This document shows, in pieces, positions 1-9,113 of a stretch of 36,275 nt of DNA. Both the position numbers and the translations under genes were made by a program. This stretch comes from Trichomonas tenax. Taxonomy: Eukaryota > Parabasalia > Trichomonadida > Trichomonadidae. A model generated the notes under the pieces. It was not told where the DNA came from. It saw only the letters and a list, made by a program, of their open reading frames with translations, and made no database searches. How positions within the stretch are numbered: the stretch's first letter is position 1; each line of letters opens with the position of its first letter. The DNA is taken from positions 1 through 36,275 of the forward strand of contig JALKBU010000504.1 in assembly GCA_023091735.1 (NCBI GenBank). The letters are read 5' to 3'.

Positions 1-850
1 GACTGTGCCACTTATACCACTGGATAGACAACTATCAATATGTACATGAAAGTACTTTCAAATCGAAAAAATATTGATCAGATAAAAAGTTATGAAGGTC
101 GCGGGACTACACCGCAGAAGGAAAAATGTTGCCTCAAAATTCAGTGACGCCAGAAGTGTTTTAACTCTCAAATTTGGTTTTTAGCGACCAAAATTGGCAA
201 AATTAGCATCACCATTATGTATATGTTATAATAAACCATATTTTAAAAAGTGGATAAGGTTAAAAGTCACGTTTTTCACAATTTATTTGACACTGTTTAC
301 ATTAATATAATAGTATATTTGATGCTAATTATTTTTCCATCGTTTTCATTTTTGAATACTTTATTTTTATTAATCAATAATTTCAGCATTTTCATTGGGA
401 GGCTATGAGTATAAGTTGGTGTATCACATTAAAAACATGTAATATGTGTGTGCATCTATGCATATTGTCGTCTCCGCAATGATTTTGTGTATTTATAAAT
501 TAAGATATTGAACAATTATTCAATTAGGAGCTTGTATTATGTATTATTTGTAATATGTTACTATGTTGTTGGCGTGTGATACATTTATAGTAAATATTGC
601 TATTTACCCAATAATAAGCTGATATCAAATTGTTGATGAAAAAGATGAAACGATATTATATATGTTTAACACTACAACTATGTATAGCATCACACAAGAG
701 TTATATCTGTCCATACATGTTTGATCTGGTTCTGACCCCAAGAGTTGATACACTTCTCGAACAACCAGTTACAAAAATATAAAATTATTCGGCATCAATT
801 TAAATTTAATTCAGTTCGCATATAAGCATTCTATTTTTAATGTTTTTTGG
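1..850. other. Non-coding left flank
   Basis: No reading frame of convincing length or composition is visible. The stretch is AT-rich with stops in all frames. A 13-base string TTTAGCGACCAAA near 180-192 recurs on the opposite strand near 18233-18245, upstream of the ArfGAP gene and close to the large transposon-like element; it may be repeat debris or coincidence. A TCAC initiator-like string occurs near 268 but no gene follows it. The stretch ends at the terminal inverted repeat of the small mobile element that starts at 851. Confidence 0.6.
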
Positions 851-1143
851 AGAGGTGTGAAAATGACGATAGAAAAGACGTTAATAACTTAACGGCTATA
901 TAGATGATTGCTTAAAGCTCCTTAGCTTGGATCATTTGGAACCTGATAGAGTTACTCATATACAAGACCCCATGCTCCTTTATCTTACATGAATGCTATA
1001 ACAGATATCCAAATATTTTAAATTGAATTCAAAAGTCCGCAGCTTTTCGCCCAAAACTTGGTGTATATATTAGCATTAGTATGTGCGTTATATTACCAAA
1101 GTTTCGAGCCAAAATAAGAAAAAATAACCCTTTCCACACCTCT
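851..1143 (-). mobile_element. MITE-like internal-deletion copy of the element at 18528-20576
   Basis: The 293-bp unit begins AGAGGTGTGAAAA and ends TTTCCACACCTCT, a 13-bp terminal inverted repeat with one mismatch. It is flanked by GTTTTTTGG (842-850) and GTTTTTGG (1144-1151), consistent with an 8-bp target duplication plus a one-base slip in the T run. It encodes nothing. Bases 851 to about 1037 match, in reverse complement, 20371-20576, and bases about 1035-1143 match 18528-18633. It is therefore the two ends of the large element joined with about 1.7 kb removed. At the join both parental breakpoints share GTC (1035-1037 here). The superfamily is not decided: an 8-bp duplication suits hAT-like elements, whereas AG...CT ends are also known in Polintons, which make 6-bp duplications. 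Confidence 0.8.
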
Positions 1144-1665
1144 GTTTTTGGAAAAATTCAACAAAATTTTGAACAGGGTTGTAAAATCTTATTTAAGGGG
1201 TTAAAATATATATTATGAAATTCGAGTATTATCACATAATAAGGGTATTAATCACAAAAATTGACATTTATTCAAAAAAATAATTAGTGCCATTCAAAAA
1301 TGTTTAGGGGTCGGCATTAATTCTTTTAAGTTTTTGATCTATTTATGATACCAAGCATTTAGTTTGATAAAAGTGACATTCCTCAAAAATATTTTAAAAG
1401 GGGTGTTAAAAATATTCAGGGCGATAAAAATGAAAATTTGAGATTTTTGATTTGAAGTAGATTGCAGATATTTTGATCATAAAAGTGAAGAATAAAAAAT
1501 TGTTGAATTGAATGGACAGGAAAAAAATTTCAGAAGTTTACATATAATATTATTGAAATATTTGATAAACCACATTCAACCAAAATTTTTTTGTAACCAA
1601 TACTCTCTCTACACATATTAGATGATGAAATTTAAATTTCAAAAAAAACCTCAAAAAACACAAAA
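1144..1665. other. Intergenic leader region of the importin gene
   Basis: AT-rich with no supported reading frame. The last 40 bases before the ATG at 1666 are A-rich and contain AAATTTCAAAA and then CCTCAAAAAACAC. The AAATTTCAAAA string also occurs just before the ATG of the ArfGAP gene. I regard the TCAAAA in this leader as the best candidate initiator; it does not match the classic trichomonad TCA-pyrimidine form exactly. Confidence 0.35.
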
Positions 1666-4600
1666 ATGGATCTTGAGGAATTCAAGAACCTTATCTTAAC
1701 TTGTTGTACATCAGATAATACAGACATTCAGAGCCGCCAGGAAGAAATCTATAATTTGCTCGTTCGAAATGATATAAATAGTGTCATTCAGCTGCATATT
1801 CAAAATATACAGGAATTACCATCGACAGTTGTACAAAAGACATCCGCTGTTCTACTCAAAAGACTCATATTTATATGCAAAAACGAAAATTTAGAGATAT
1901 TTTCAGAAGAATTTGTTAATCAAATCGCAAATGTTTTATTTTTTGTCATAAAAAATCACGATTACAACGAAATTATACGAATCATCGCCTGCGACATCAT
2001 CCTATTAGTTTGTCAGGCTTCAAAAATGAATGGATTAACGATAGATTTTATCTCGCCGCTCTGGGAATTGACTTCGAACAACAGCCCCAGTGTAGAAGCG
2101 ACATCTATCTCATGTCTCGCTCAATTCATCAACAACGGGATTTTTTCTCCTTCCAATTTCAATGATGAAATAAATTTACTGATTTCCTCGAAACTTAACA
2201 CTCAAAAGATGGATCCAAACATAATTTTGGCAGTTTTCAGAATTATCTATGCAAGTTGTTCTTATATTGACACTTCTCAATATATTTCAGGAATTGCAAA
2301 CGCAATTTCGATTTTTAAGGAACCCCACTTAAACATATTACTGAGGGACCTCTCGGCTTACAAAGTTATGATCAAAAACATATTTAGAGAAAGCGCTGAA
2401 CTTTTGTTGCCGCCTTTAGTTTCTCTTGTGCAAAATCCAGAAGCGCAGATGTCATCGCGTGGGCTTTCAATGAAATTGATCACCCGCATCATCAAAAACT
2501 CTCCAGATTACTTTTTTGCACAATCAGATGAAATTTTTGATCTTTTTCTTGCGTGTATCAGCCAAATTGATGAAACATTTGATCCAACCATCAGTCCTTT
2601 CGTTGATTTCTCACTTCACAGCTTCGGAATCATTTCATTAAGACAAATTGCAAAAATTTATCACGGATATTATCAATTTTTCGGTCATGTCATACAGAAA
2701 TTCCTAGATTTCATCGAAGCGAATACGTTTCAGTCCATTTGCACGGCTTTTCTCTTCATGGGATGTATTGCTGATTATGTAACGGCTTTTCATGGTTGTT
2801 ACTTCCCAAATGAGAACATGGACATTTTTATGACTGCTTTTACATCTGAAAACGATGTGATAAGATTCGTAGCTTTAGAATGTTTCAAAGAAATTTTAGA
2901 TGCGTTTTCTAGAATGTGGAGCAAAGCCTATAAATTAAATACGGAGTGTCTATTGGATGCGCTTATTGATATTTCGAGTGCACAAACATCTGTTGTCCTT
3001 GCAAAAATCTCGTTAGAAGTTATCACACAATTAATTACTTTATTCCCGACTTCTTTGCCTTCATCGTGCGAGAGATTGTGCGTTTACCTATTCAGCATGG
3101 TTGACACCGATCATATTGATGTTCTTTGTTCGATATTTGATGCATTATCAATTGTTGCCACTACAATCAAAACAGACTATTTACCGTATGTTGATAAGAC
3201 CCTAGAGATCACCAGCGAAATCATTAAAGATCAATTCCAGAATTTTGATCAAATAATTTTCTTCAGTGCCATAAATTTATATGCTTCGCTTCTTTATGTT
3301 CTCCCTGAAGATAGAGGACTCGAATTTGCTGATTCTTTCATCAGTTTGATTGTATCTATTGATTCAAAGGATTTAACATTGACGAGTTTAAACACGATTC
3401 GCGATGCATTTATTGTTGCAACAAAAACGTTCCCTGTGGTCTTCAGCAAGTATTTTGACATCATTTATCAGAACTCTTTGACTGCATTGACTGATATCTA
3501 TCTTCCTGATCATTTCGACTTCAACACGAATCGCGCTGATCTCTTTGAATACGAAATAAGAATCTCCGTTGAAGAAAATGAACTCATTTGTTATAAGAAG
3601 AACGACATAACTCGTGTCATCATTGCTTTCGACTTTTTGAACATCCTCAGTGAAACATGCACTGATATGTTCAATGCTCACAACGCAGAGATTTTGGCAG
3701 CAATCGAGAAACTTCATTCGAAAGGAATCTCGCAAAACATCAATAAATACGTTATCATTTTCATTCACAAACTCATTCCCACATTCGATAAAGCATCAGA
3801 AAACAATATCCAAAGAGTAATTCTCGCAATGCATCGGTCTGCACTCGCTTTTTCAACAATTTCTAACTCAGAACTTGTTTCTTTTTCAACCGTTTATTTC
3901 GTATCGACAATCAGATTCTTCACAAAGAATTACAACGTTCCTGATCAGTTCCTCTATTTCCTTGTTGTTTGCCTGTTCAAGCAGTACATCGAATCAGTTC
4001 AGAGACAGATCAATACATATCACAAAACAGATTTTGCTGTTCAGAAAGAATATAATCTCACATTCGAAGGATCGATTCAGTTCCAGTTAATGAAAGCATT
4101 TCGATCGCTCATTTCACAGAATCCACCTTTCGTAATCTCAGCAGTAACATCTCAGTGTGAACTTCTACAAGGAAATCCTCGTTCTAATGTCATCGCAGAC
4201 TTCTTCCCGATGATGATTTATGACATAGGAAAAGACAAAAGAATCATTACGAGCACATTTGAGTTCTGGGGATCAATTGTTGCATATTCTGATGATGATA
4301 ATTTATTCTCAACATTCATCGCTTTCCTTCGTGCTTCACTAGAATTGAAGTCATACAGAATAGCGCAAGATATGATATCAATTCTCACTCACATGTTGAA
4401 GAAGATAACAAATCAACAGAAGATTGAAATACTTCTCGATGTTTTCTCGACATCTCTCAGTTATCTCAACGAGTCTATCCTTTGGGCAACAATCATTGTT
4501 CCTGCATGCAAAGTCATTCTCGGTTTTGGAAATTTCATTGATTCGAATCTTTTCGCAAACTGCATCAATGTTCAAATCGGGCACTTCGACAATGTTGACA

Positions 4601-4722
4601 GACTCAATGATAGACAGAGATCAATTGTTGTTAACGCTCTTAGTTTCCTCGTTGAATCACCAAACGTTGAAGAAGTTGGCAAGAAACCGCTCAGAGATTT
4701 CATGAATATTCTCTCCAATTAA
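1666..4722 (+). CDS. Importin-beta family karyopherin (importin-4/5-like)
   Basis: Predicted 1018-aa all-helical HEAT/ARM-repeat protein. The first ~90 residues have the layout of an importin-beta N-terminal domain: a short helix, a charged stretch (QSRQEEIYNLLV, about residues 22-33), then a helix ending in a KTSAVLLKRLIF-type motif that corresponds to the RqmAAVLLRR region of importin-4/5 and Kap123. The remainder is a regular run of amphipathic helices without low-complexity segments. The length is slightly below the ~1100 residues usual for importin-5. The family carries cargo through nuclear pores and binds Ran-GTP through the N-terminal repeats; that role is inferred. The start is the first ATG after a short A-rich leader; the stop is TAA. 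A decayed copy of its 3' end lies about 1.3 kb downstream, beyond a BspA-like remnant. Which importin subfamily it belongs to is uncertain. Confidence 0.75.
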   Translation: MDLEEFKNLILTCCTSDNTDIQSRQEEIYNLLVRNDINSVIQLHIQNIQELPSTVVQKTSAVLLKRLIFICKNENLEIFSEEFVNQIANVLFFVIKNHDYNEIIRIIACDIILLVCQASKMNGLTIDFISPLWELTSNNSPSVEATSISCLAQFINNGIFSPSNFNDEINLLISSKLNTQKMDPNIILAVFRIIYASCSYIDTSQYISGIANAISIFKEPHLNILLRDLSAYKVMIKNIFRESAELLLPPLVSLVQNPEAQMSSRGLSMKLITRIIKNSPDYFFAQSDEIFDLFLACISQIDETFDPTISPFVDFSLHSFGIISLRQIAKIYHGYYQFFGHVIQKFLDFIEANTFQSICTAFLFMGCIADYVTAFHGCYFPNENMDIFMTAFTSENDVIRFVALECFKEILDAFSRMWSKAYKLNTECLLDALIDISSAQTSVVLAKISLEVITQLITLFPTSLPSSCERLCVYLFSMVDTDHIDVLCSIFDALSIVATTIKTDYLPYVDKTLEITSEIIKDQFQNFDQIIFFSAINLYASLLYVLPEDRGLEFADSFISLIVSIDSKDLTLTSLNTIRDAFIVATKTFPVVFSKYFDIIYQNSLTALTDIYLPDHFDFNTNRADLFEYEIRISVEENELICYKKNDITRVIIAFDFLNILSETCTDMFNAHNAEILAAIEKLHSKGISQNINKYVIIFIHKLIPTFDKASENNIQRVILAMHRSALAFSTISNSELVSFSTVYFVSTIRFFTKNYNVPDQFLYFLVVCLFKQYIESVQRQINTYHKTDFAVQKEYNLTFEGSIQFQLMKAFRSLISQNPPFVISAVTSQCELLQGNPRSNVIADFFPMMIYDIGKDKRIITSTFEFWGSIVAYSDDDNLFSTFIAFLRASLELKSYRIAQDMISILTHMLKKITNQQKIEILLDVFSTSLSYLNESILWATIIVPACKVILGFGNFIDSNLFANCINVQIGHFDNVDRLNDRQRSIVVNALSFLVESPNVEEVGKKPLRDFMNILSN

Positions 4723-4812
4723 TTTTCAATTATACTTTTTCATTTTTTGTTTATTTATATTTTTTGTTTGTAAATTGATTTTCGTTCCTATTTATTATTA
4801 TTTTTTTTTTTT

Positions 4813-4975
4813 CAAAAACAATGAACCATCATAGAAATTGCATTTCAGGACTTCGAGAATGATTAATGACTTTAAAGTCATGTAAATATTTTATTTTATA
4901 TTCGGAATAGAAAAGAAAAATCAGAAAACAATGAGACAACATAAAAGTTGCATTTCAATGCTTCAAAAATTGTGC
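4813..4975. repeat. Imperfect tandem duplication of ~109 bp
   Basis: About 48 bases near 4815-4862 recur near 4924-4971 with roughly 80 percent identity (shared cores include ACAATGA, GTTGCATTTCA or TTGCATTTCA, and CTTC.A.AA). Read on the minus strand, both copies encode the same tail peptide, with the pattern I[FL]E[AV]LKCNFY. The 3' end of the neighbouring BspA-like remnant therefore appears to have been duplicated in tandem. The spacer contains the 16-bp perfect palindrome ATGACTTTAAAGTCAT (4866-4881). Confidence 0.6.
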
Positions 4976-5553
4976 GTGGTGGTAAATATATTGTTTCTTC
5001 TTTGTTGCACGGAAGTCGAATAAATTGATATCCGCAAAAAAAACTTTCCGGTATATCTGCAGCCAACAAAGACTTTAATATGTTTTGGGTTATCGCGAAA
5101 AGGCACATCATCATATGGCGCGTTGTTCGATCTGAAATAGTAAATTTTAGCATAATCTTGTATATCAAAATGCCAATCAGAGAAATCATTATCTTTATAA
5201 AGAATGATTTCTTTTAGTGTGCACAGATAGAAGGCATTATTAGCAATTGTTTCAATATTTGGTGGCATACTGATTTTTTCTAAATTAAGGCAAATATAGA
5301 ATGCACCTTCACCGATAAAGTTTTGATTCATATAGAGACGCAATGTGGGCAGAATTGATAGCAAGAATAGGTTGGAATGATGAGAAGAAGAAGTAACTTT
5401 CATGTTGAATGATGTTGCCGTCAAGATACCAGCTTTCATCGAGTCTATTTCAGTACCAAATTTACACGGAGGAGCATCAAATGAGCATTCCGCCGATTGC
5501 AATTTCAGAAGATGTTTCAATATTATTATTAATCGCTGATGAATGATAAACAT
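4896..5553 (-). pseudogene. BspA-like leucine-rich repeat surface protein, broken 3' part
   Basis: The minus-strand frame from 5553 has one and a half recognisable BspA/TpLRR-type repeats: IGEGAFYICLNLEKISMPP is followed by IETIANNAFYLC and LKEIILY, the usual [IL]xxIxxxAFxxCxxL pattern. It continues toward a C-terminal stretch typical of trichomonad BspA proteins, but the conserved ending (FCGYQFIR) is in another frame. The switch coincides with a run of eight A on the plus strand (5033-5040), so one base appears gained or lost there. Upstream repeats are missing or unrecognisable. Family members are usually surface or secreted proteins. This copy is probably dead, although a sequencing error in the homopolymer could explain the frameshift alone. 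Confidence 0.6.
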
Positions 5554-5799
5554 TTTTCAACAGAATTGATACTGTCTTATTTTTATCAATACTTTTGTTA
5601 GATGCATGGGACAAATGATATAAAGCGTATTTCTTTTTTTCAAGACACTCTCCTTCGTCTTTGATCCATGAATAACGATAAGCGCCGCTATTTAATTATA
5701 CTACAAATACTTCCATTCAACAAAATTTTCATTCATATAAACTAAAAATATTGATTTGAGTGTAGTTTGCGGTATTTTACTAGTTTTAATTTTTGAGAG

Positions 5800-6115
5800 A
5801 AACTTCATTTCTATTTCAATTAATTCTCCAGACATGATGGAACTATCCTATTAAAAAATTGAAATATTATATCTCTCTGTTTTCTCTCCTTTGGGCAACA
5901 ATCCCAATTAAGGTAGTTTCTTTAATCTGAATCTTTTGACAAACTGCATCAATACTAAGATCTGATTTTACGCAATAATTCGATAATAATCTAATATTAT
6001 CGGTCCGAGATGCACCAAACAATCTGCAAATGTAGTATAGCAATAGATCAAAAAAATCTGGTTCCCCAATGAATTTCCTTATGTCAAAACCAAAGAATGT
6101 CAATAACACTTGCAA
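5800..6115 (+). pseudogene. Decayed partial copy of the importin gene 3' end
   Basis: Plus-strand bases from about 5867 align with the importin coding region from about 4430. A 17-base block TCCTTTGGGCAACAATC is identical (copy near 5888, original near 4478). The later blocks GAATCTTTT and AAACTGCATCAAT are also shared in the same order. The original encodes LWAT and then NLFANCIN in this segment; the copy has lost codons between them, has in-frame stops and cannot be translated through. Similarity fades after about 5960, with a weak match to the gene's last 100 bases near 6050-6110. A minus-strand open frame of 82 codons here is only the shadow of this remnant. Confidence 0.6.
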
Positions 6116-6261
6116 TAGGCCTTACACATGTATACTCATGTCATTATAATTTGACAATTGGTAATTTATTATCTAAGTCAAATAGTTTTATCCTGAACTT
6201 TAATTGATTATTGAGATATTAATGGCACTTTTTTGACTTCGGTAATATATCAAAATTCATT

Positions 6262-7147
6262 TTACGTTCTCGTTGGCACTGTTGCTTCATCAGTTGAAGT
6301 CTTTCGGGCTCCTAAAATAAAACCAAACTTTGTTGATGTTCCAAACTCAGATGATTGCTTTTGGATTCCAGATTTGAAACTATACTGAGTTTTTCGTGCA
6401 TCAACTGATGCATTTGCAGCTCCAAGCCCATTAGACTTTGTTGCTGCATTATTTGTTGTCATTGTTGTTCCAAAACCATTCGTAGGTTTTAATGCACTAT
6501 TTGCTGTCTTCGTGGCTCCAAAATCTAAACCAAATCTCTTATTTATTTCTTCAGGTGATGGTTGAAATGGTTCGATAGTCCTTGAAAGATGAGAAATACG
6601 TGATTTGGTCACTGAAAAAAAAACATTTTTTCATAGACTCTATTTCCTTGACTTTCTCGTCATTTGTATTTCTAAGTTTAGAATTTTCTGAACAAATGCT
6701 TTTGTAGTCTGCTGAGAGATTCTAGATATAATTAGAAACGTTCTGGAATGAATCGATTTGGAGAAAAGAATTCTCGATTTCAATGAACTAGAGAACTTGC
6801 TCAAGTCCTCCATCAAATGAAAATTTAATGCTCTTCATAATTTTGAAACACTCAAAGTCGTTGAAGTACTTCTTAGCTCCTTGACTGATGTACTTCATTT
6901 GATTATAATTCAGTGTGCTATTTGATAGAATTTGGACGATTGAGTCAACATCTATGAAAGTTGTGAAAAAGTTATCTTTGTCAATGAAAGACTGTATGAT
7001 ATCTGAACTGGTGTTGCTGTTGTTATTTCCGGCAACAGTTTGCCCTGGCATATAACCAAGCAGTTTGGAACCAAAACCAAACGACATAGAAAAAAATAAT
7101 TTTTTGACTTCATTTGAGAGCAAAAAACTATTAACTGACAACATCAT
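6262..7147 (-). pseudogene. Dead paralogue of the neighbouring FG/coiled-coil gene
   Basis: From the ATG at 7087 the frame reads SFGFGSKLLG, then a segment clearly paralogous to residues about 65-130 of the product of 7316-8041: both have D(I/K)DNFF, then Y(N)xNQMKYIS, then (Y)FNxxxCFKIMK and a (S/F)FxGGL(D/E)xVL block. Translation then meets TAG near 6791 and again near 6724, while flanking codons still match the paralogue (SFQNVS, NLS.(D/N)YK). After a T-run near 6625 the frame shifts and continues to 6262 through a segment with several FG dipeptides (GFGTT, EFGTS, KFGF). Two nonsense codons plus a frameshift indicate a pseudogene. Promoter-like GAAGTCAAA lies 16 bases before the ATG. Confidence 0.7.
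7103..7111 (-). promoter_or_regulatory. GAAGTCAAA element upstream of the dead paralogue
   Basis: On the minus strand GAAGTCAAAAAATT lies just before the internal ATG at 7087, in the same position relative to the start as the identical 9-mer before the intact paralogue (8053-8061). Two further copies are at 7234-7242 and 6232-6240, all in the same orientation. A function as core promoter or initiator (TCAAA) is inferred from position only. Confidence 0.4.
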
Positions 7148-7315
7148 TTACGAATCAGCACCAATATGATTTCAGTAGAATCGAAAATATGTTGATTGCT
7201 TTTTGAATACTTACGAAATCTCAATTTTCTTTTTTTGACTTCGCATAAAAAAGTGCCATGTGTTTTTAAAAATGTTTCTATAAAAATGCTAAAAATTGAA
7301 AAAAATGAACTTTTA

Positions 7316-8041
7316 TTATTTCACTTGAAATGTTCTATTTCCAAGTCCATTGCCTAACGCTCCGAGCCCGCTGCCAATACCCGAAGGTGTATTGTCAATA
7401 TTTCCTGCATTATTTGAGTTTCCAAATTTGAATTTCTTGACATTTTCCAAAATTTGTGTTGCCATTGATTCTGTTTCATCGAAATCTTTCTTCATGTCGT
7501 CGATTTCTTTTGTCTTCTCTATGTTCGACTCTTTGAGTTTTTCATTTTCAAAGCAAGCTTTTTTGTAATTTGTTGATAGATTATTGATATAAATAGAGAC
7601 ATTCTGAAATGAACTCATTTGAAGCAATTGATTTGAGATCTCGATTAGCTTGAGAACTTCATCTAGTCCTCCTTCAAATGAAAACCTGATGCCCTTCATT
7701 ATTTTGAAGCATTTTTCGTTATTAAAGTATTCCCTCGCCATTTCACTTATATATTTCATCTGGTTGGAATTATAAGCCTTGATGGATAAATATTTAGCAA
7801 CTGTATCAACATCTGGGGATGTAGCGAAAAAGTTATCTATGTCATTATAAAAATGAACATCATAATCAGATCTTAGTGCTGGTTTTGGAGTACTTGGATC
7901 GGCATCTGCTTTAGCAACAGGCAATGTTGGTGTTAAGCTGCCAAATGTTTTGAGTTTTGGTGCTCCTGCGTTAACAGTTTGATTGCTAAATGTATTAAAT
8001 ACTGGAGCTGCTGTGGTGTGTGTGAGTACCCGTGTATTCAT
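7316..8041 (-). CDS. Coiled-coil protein with FG/GLG-rich ends (possible nucleoporin-like)
   Basis: Predicted 241 aa; the ATG at 8041 is preferred, because the codon before it is TTG. Layout: a Thr/Pro/Ala-rich N-terminus with a KTFGS motif (about residues 31-36); a helical block about 60-135 (DIDNFF, QMKYIS, CFKIMK, SFEGGLDEVL); a coiled-coil rich in Lys/Glu about 150-200 (ENEKLKESNIEKTKEIDDMK); and a Gly/Asn-rich C-terminus with SGLGALGNGLGN. FG-type low complexity around a coiled coil recalls the central-channel nucleoporins (Nup62/58/54 type), but I cannot prove homology. A decayed paralogue with more FG dipeptides lies immediately downstream on the same strand. The gene ends TAATAAA, which would suit the trichomonad UAAA polyadenylation signal. 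Real gene: likely. Function: open. Confidence 0.55.
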   Translation of the reverse strand: MNTRVLTHTTAAPVFNTFSNQTVNAGAPKLKTFGSLTPTLPVAKADADPSTPKPALRSDYDVHFYNDIDNFFATSPDVDTVAKYLSIKAYNSNQMKYISEMAREYFNNEKCFKIMKGIRFSFEGGLDEVLKLIEISNQLLQMSSFQNVSIYINNLSTNYKKACFENEKLKESNIEKTKEIDDMKKDFDETESMATQILENVKKFKFGNSNNAGNIDNTPSGIGSGLGALGNGLGNRTFQVK

Positions 8042-8052
8042 CAAATAAAAAA

Positions 8053-8068
8053 TTTGACTTCGTCACTA
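8053..8068 (-). promoter_or_regulatory. Candidate core promoter of the FG/coiled-coil gene
   Basis: Reading toward the gene: TAGTGACGAAGTCAAATTTT, then 9 bases, then ATG. It contains GAAGTCAAA, shared with the paralogue below it, and a TCAAAT initiator-like core 18 bases before the start codon. Inferred from position and recurrence. Confidence 0.4.
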
Positions 8069-8289
8069 ATTGAATAGTCAATGTTACAATTTGGTCAATA
8101 ACCTTATTTGATTATGGAATTTAGACGTAAAAGATGATTATCATTAATAGACAATAAATTACTATCATTGCTCAAGCCTTGATTAAAGCTATTGTAAATT
8201 GAGTGTACTGCAATGTGGGTCATTCAAAGATATCTTTCAAAATAAAACTATCTCGGAGTCTAAGTGAATAAATATGCTCACTTTTTCAC

Positions 8290-9077
8290 CTAACTGAAAA
8301 ATGCATCAATCAGAGACAGTCTGTTATCCTCTTGATTAACATCAAAGGATTCTTTCATTGCCTCAACCTGGAGTTCTTCATGTTTGTCCCATGCAACTGA
8401 GTGAAAAATTGTATCAGAATATTTCTTTTCCGGACCATAAATAATGAAAGATAAACCTGAGAGAAGTCCTGAGACTTTCATTTCGAGACCTATAATCAAC
8501 AATTTGCCAGTTATAAAGCATTTTGAAAATTCAAGAATGGATTTTGGATGCATTTATGAAATAGAATCTATGAGAAACGCAACAAATTCAAGATTAATGA
8601 TATTTATATGTGATGTGGTATATCTAAATACCACTACAAAGAATACAAAACGGTTTATTCATATTTGGTGGGTCTGAGTAAGTCGAACTCACGGCACATG
8701 TCAACAAAAACAAACGCATTGATTCCAATAACGAGAACAACCAGACAAGTGAACCCTAATATCAATCCTCCTTCTGCTTTCAAGCTGTAAACCTGAACCC
8801 AGAAGCCTGAAAGGAATCCATAACTTGGTCTACTCCACTTAACTTTGTCTTTCCATGATAGCTTTATTCATTTATTGATGTCATCAGCATTAATTGGTCC
8901 ATTATACTTTCTCCAGATATTCCTCTTCACATTTGTTATCGAGACCAAAGGAATATTCTTCTGCTTCAAATTTGAAGGGGTGAAGGGTATAGAAAGATGA
9001 AGTAAAATCAAAATTGTCTTAAAAATAAGTTCAGTAATTTTAGTACATACAAATATTATATCTAAACAAGAAGTCAA
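8290..9077 (-). pseudogene. Broken membrane-protein gene, unrecognised family
   Basis: Three minus-strand pieces in order. The first (about 9077-8868) ends with NIWRKYNGPINADDINK. The second is open from about 8865 to 8640 in a different frame and reads SWKDKVKWSRPSYGFLSGFW, followed by a clear transmembrane helix (GGLILGFTCLVVLVIGINAF) and a short tail ending RPTKYE and a stop. The third (8553-8290, ATG present) encodes an 87-aa segment with GLLSGLSFIIYG. Pieces one and two look like one protein split by a frameshift near 8865, because the base composition is gene-like across the join. Whether piece three belongs to the same gene is unclear. No family recognised. Confidence 0.4.
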
Positions 9078-9086
9078 GATTAAAAG

Positions 9087-9113
9087 TCACTTTTTTGCAT
9101 AAGTTAGTCAAAA
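9087..9113 (+). promoter_or_regulatory. Candidate initiator region of the 150-aa gene
   Basis: TCACTT at 9087-9092 fits the trichomonad initiator (TCA, pyrimidine, T/A), and TCAAAA at 9108-9113 abuts the start codon. The surrounding GTCACTTTTTTGCATAAG resembles GGCACTTTTTTATGCGAAG upstream of the coiled-coil paralogue (minus strand, 7240-7257). Which TCA is used is unknown; the first would give a 5' leader of about 25 bases. Confidence 0.45.

Noticed and set aside
5620..5700. A minus-strand frame with AYRYSWIKDEGECLE upstream of the BspA remnant
   Set aside because: Protein-like for about 20 codons but with no family match, and it competes with the BspA frame; too weak to list as a gene.
7200..7240. 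Intron 5' splice site (GTAAGT, minus strand near 7213)
   Set aside because: Trichomonad introns have a conserved ACTAACACACAG-type 3' site; I found none in the window.
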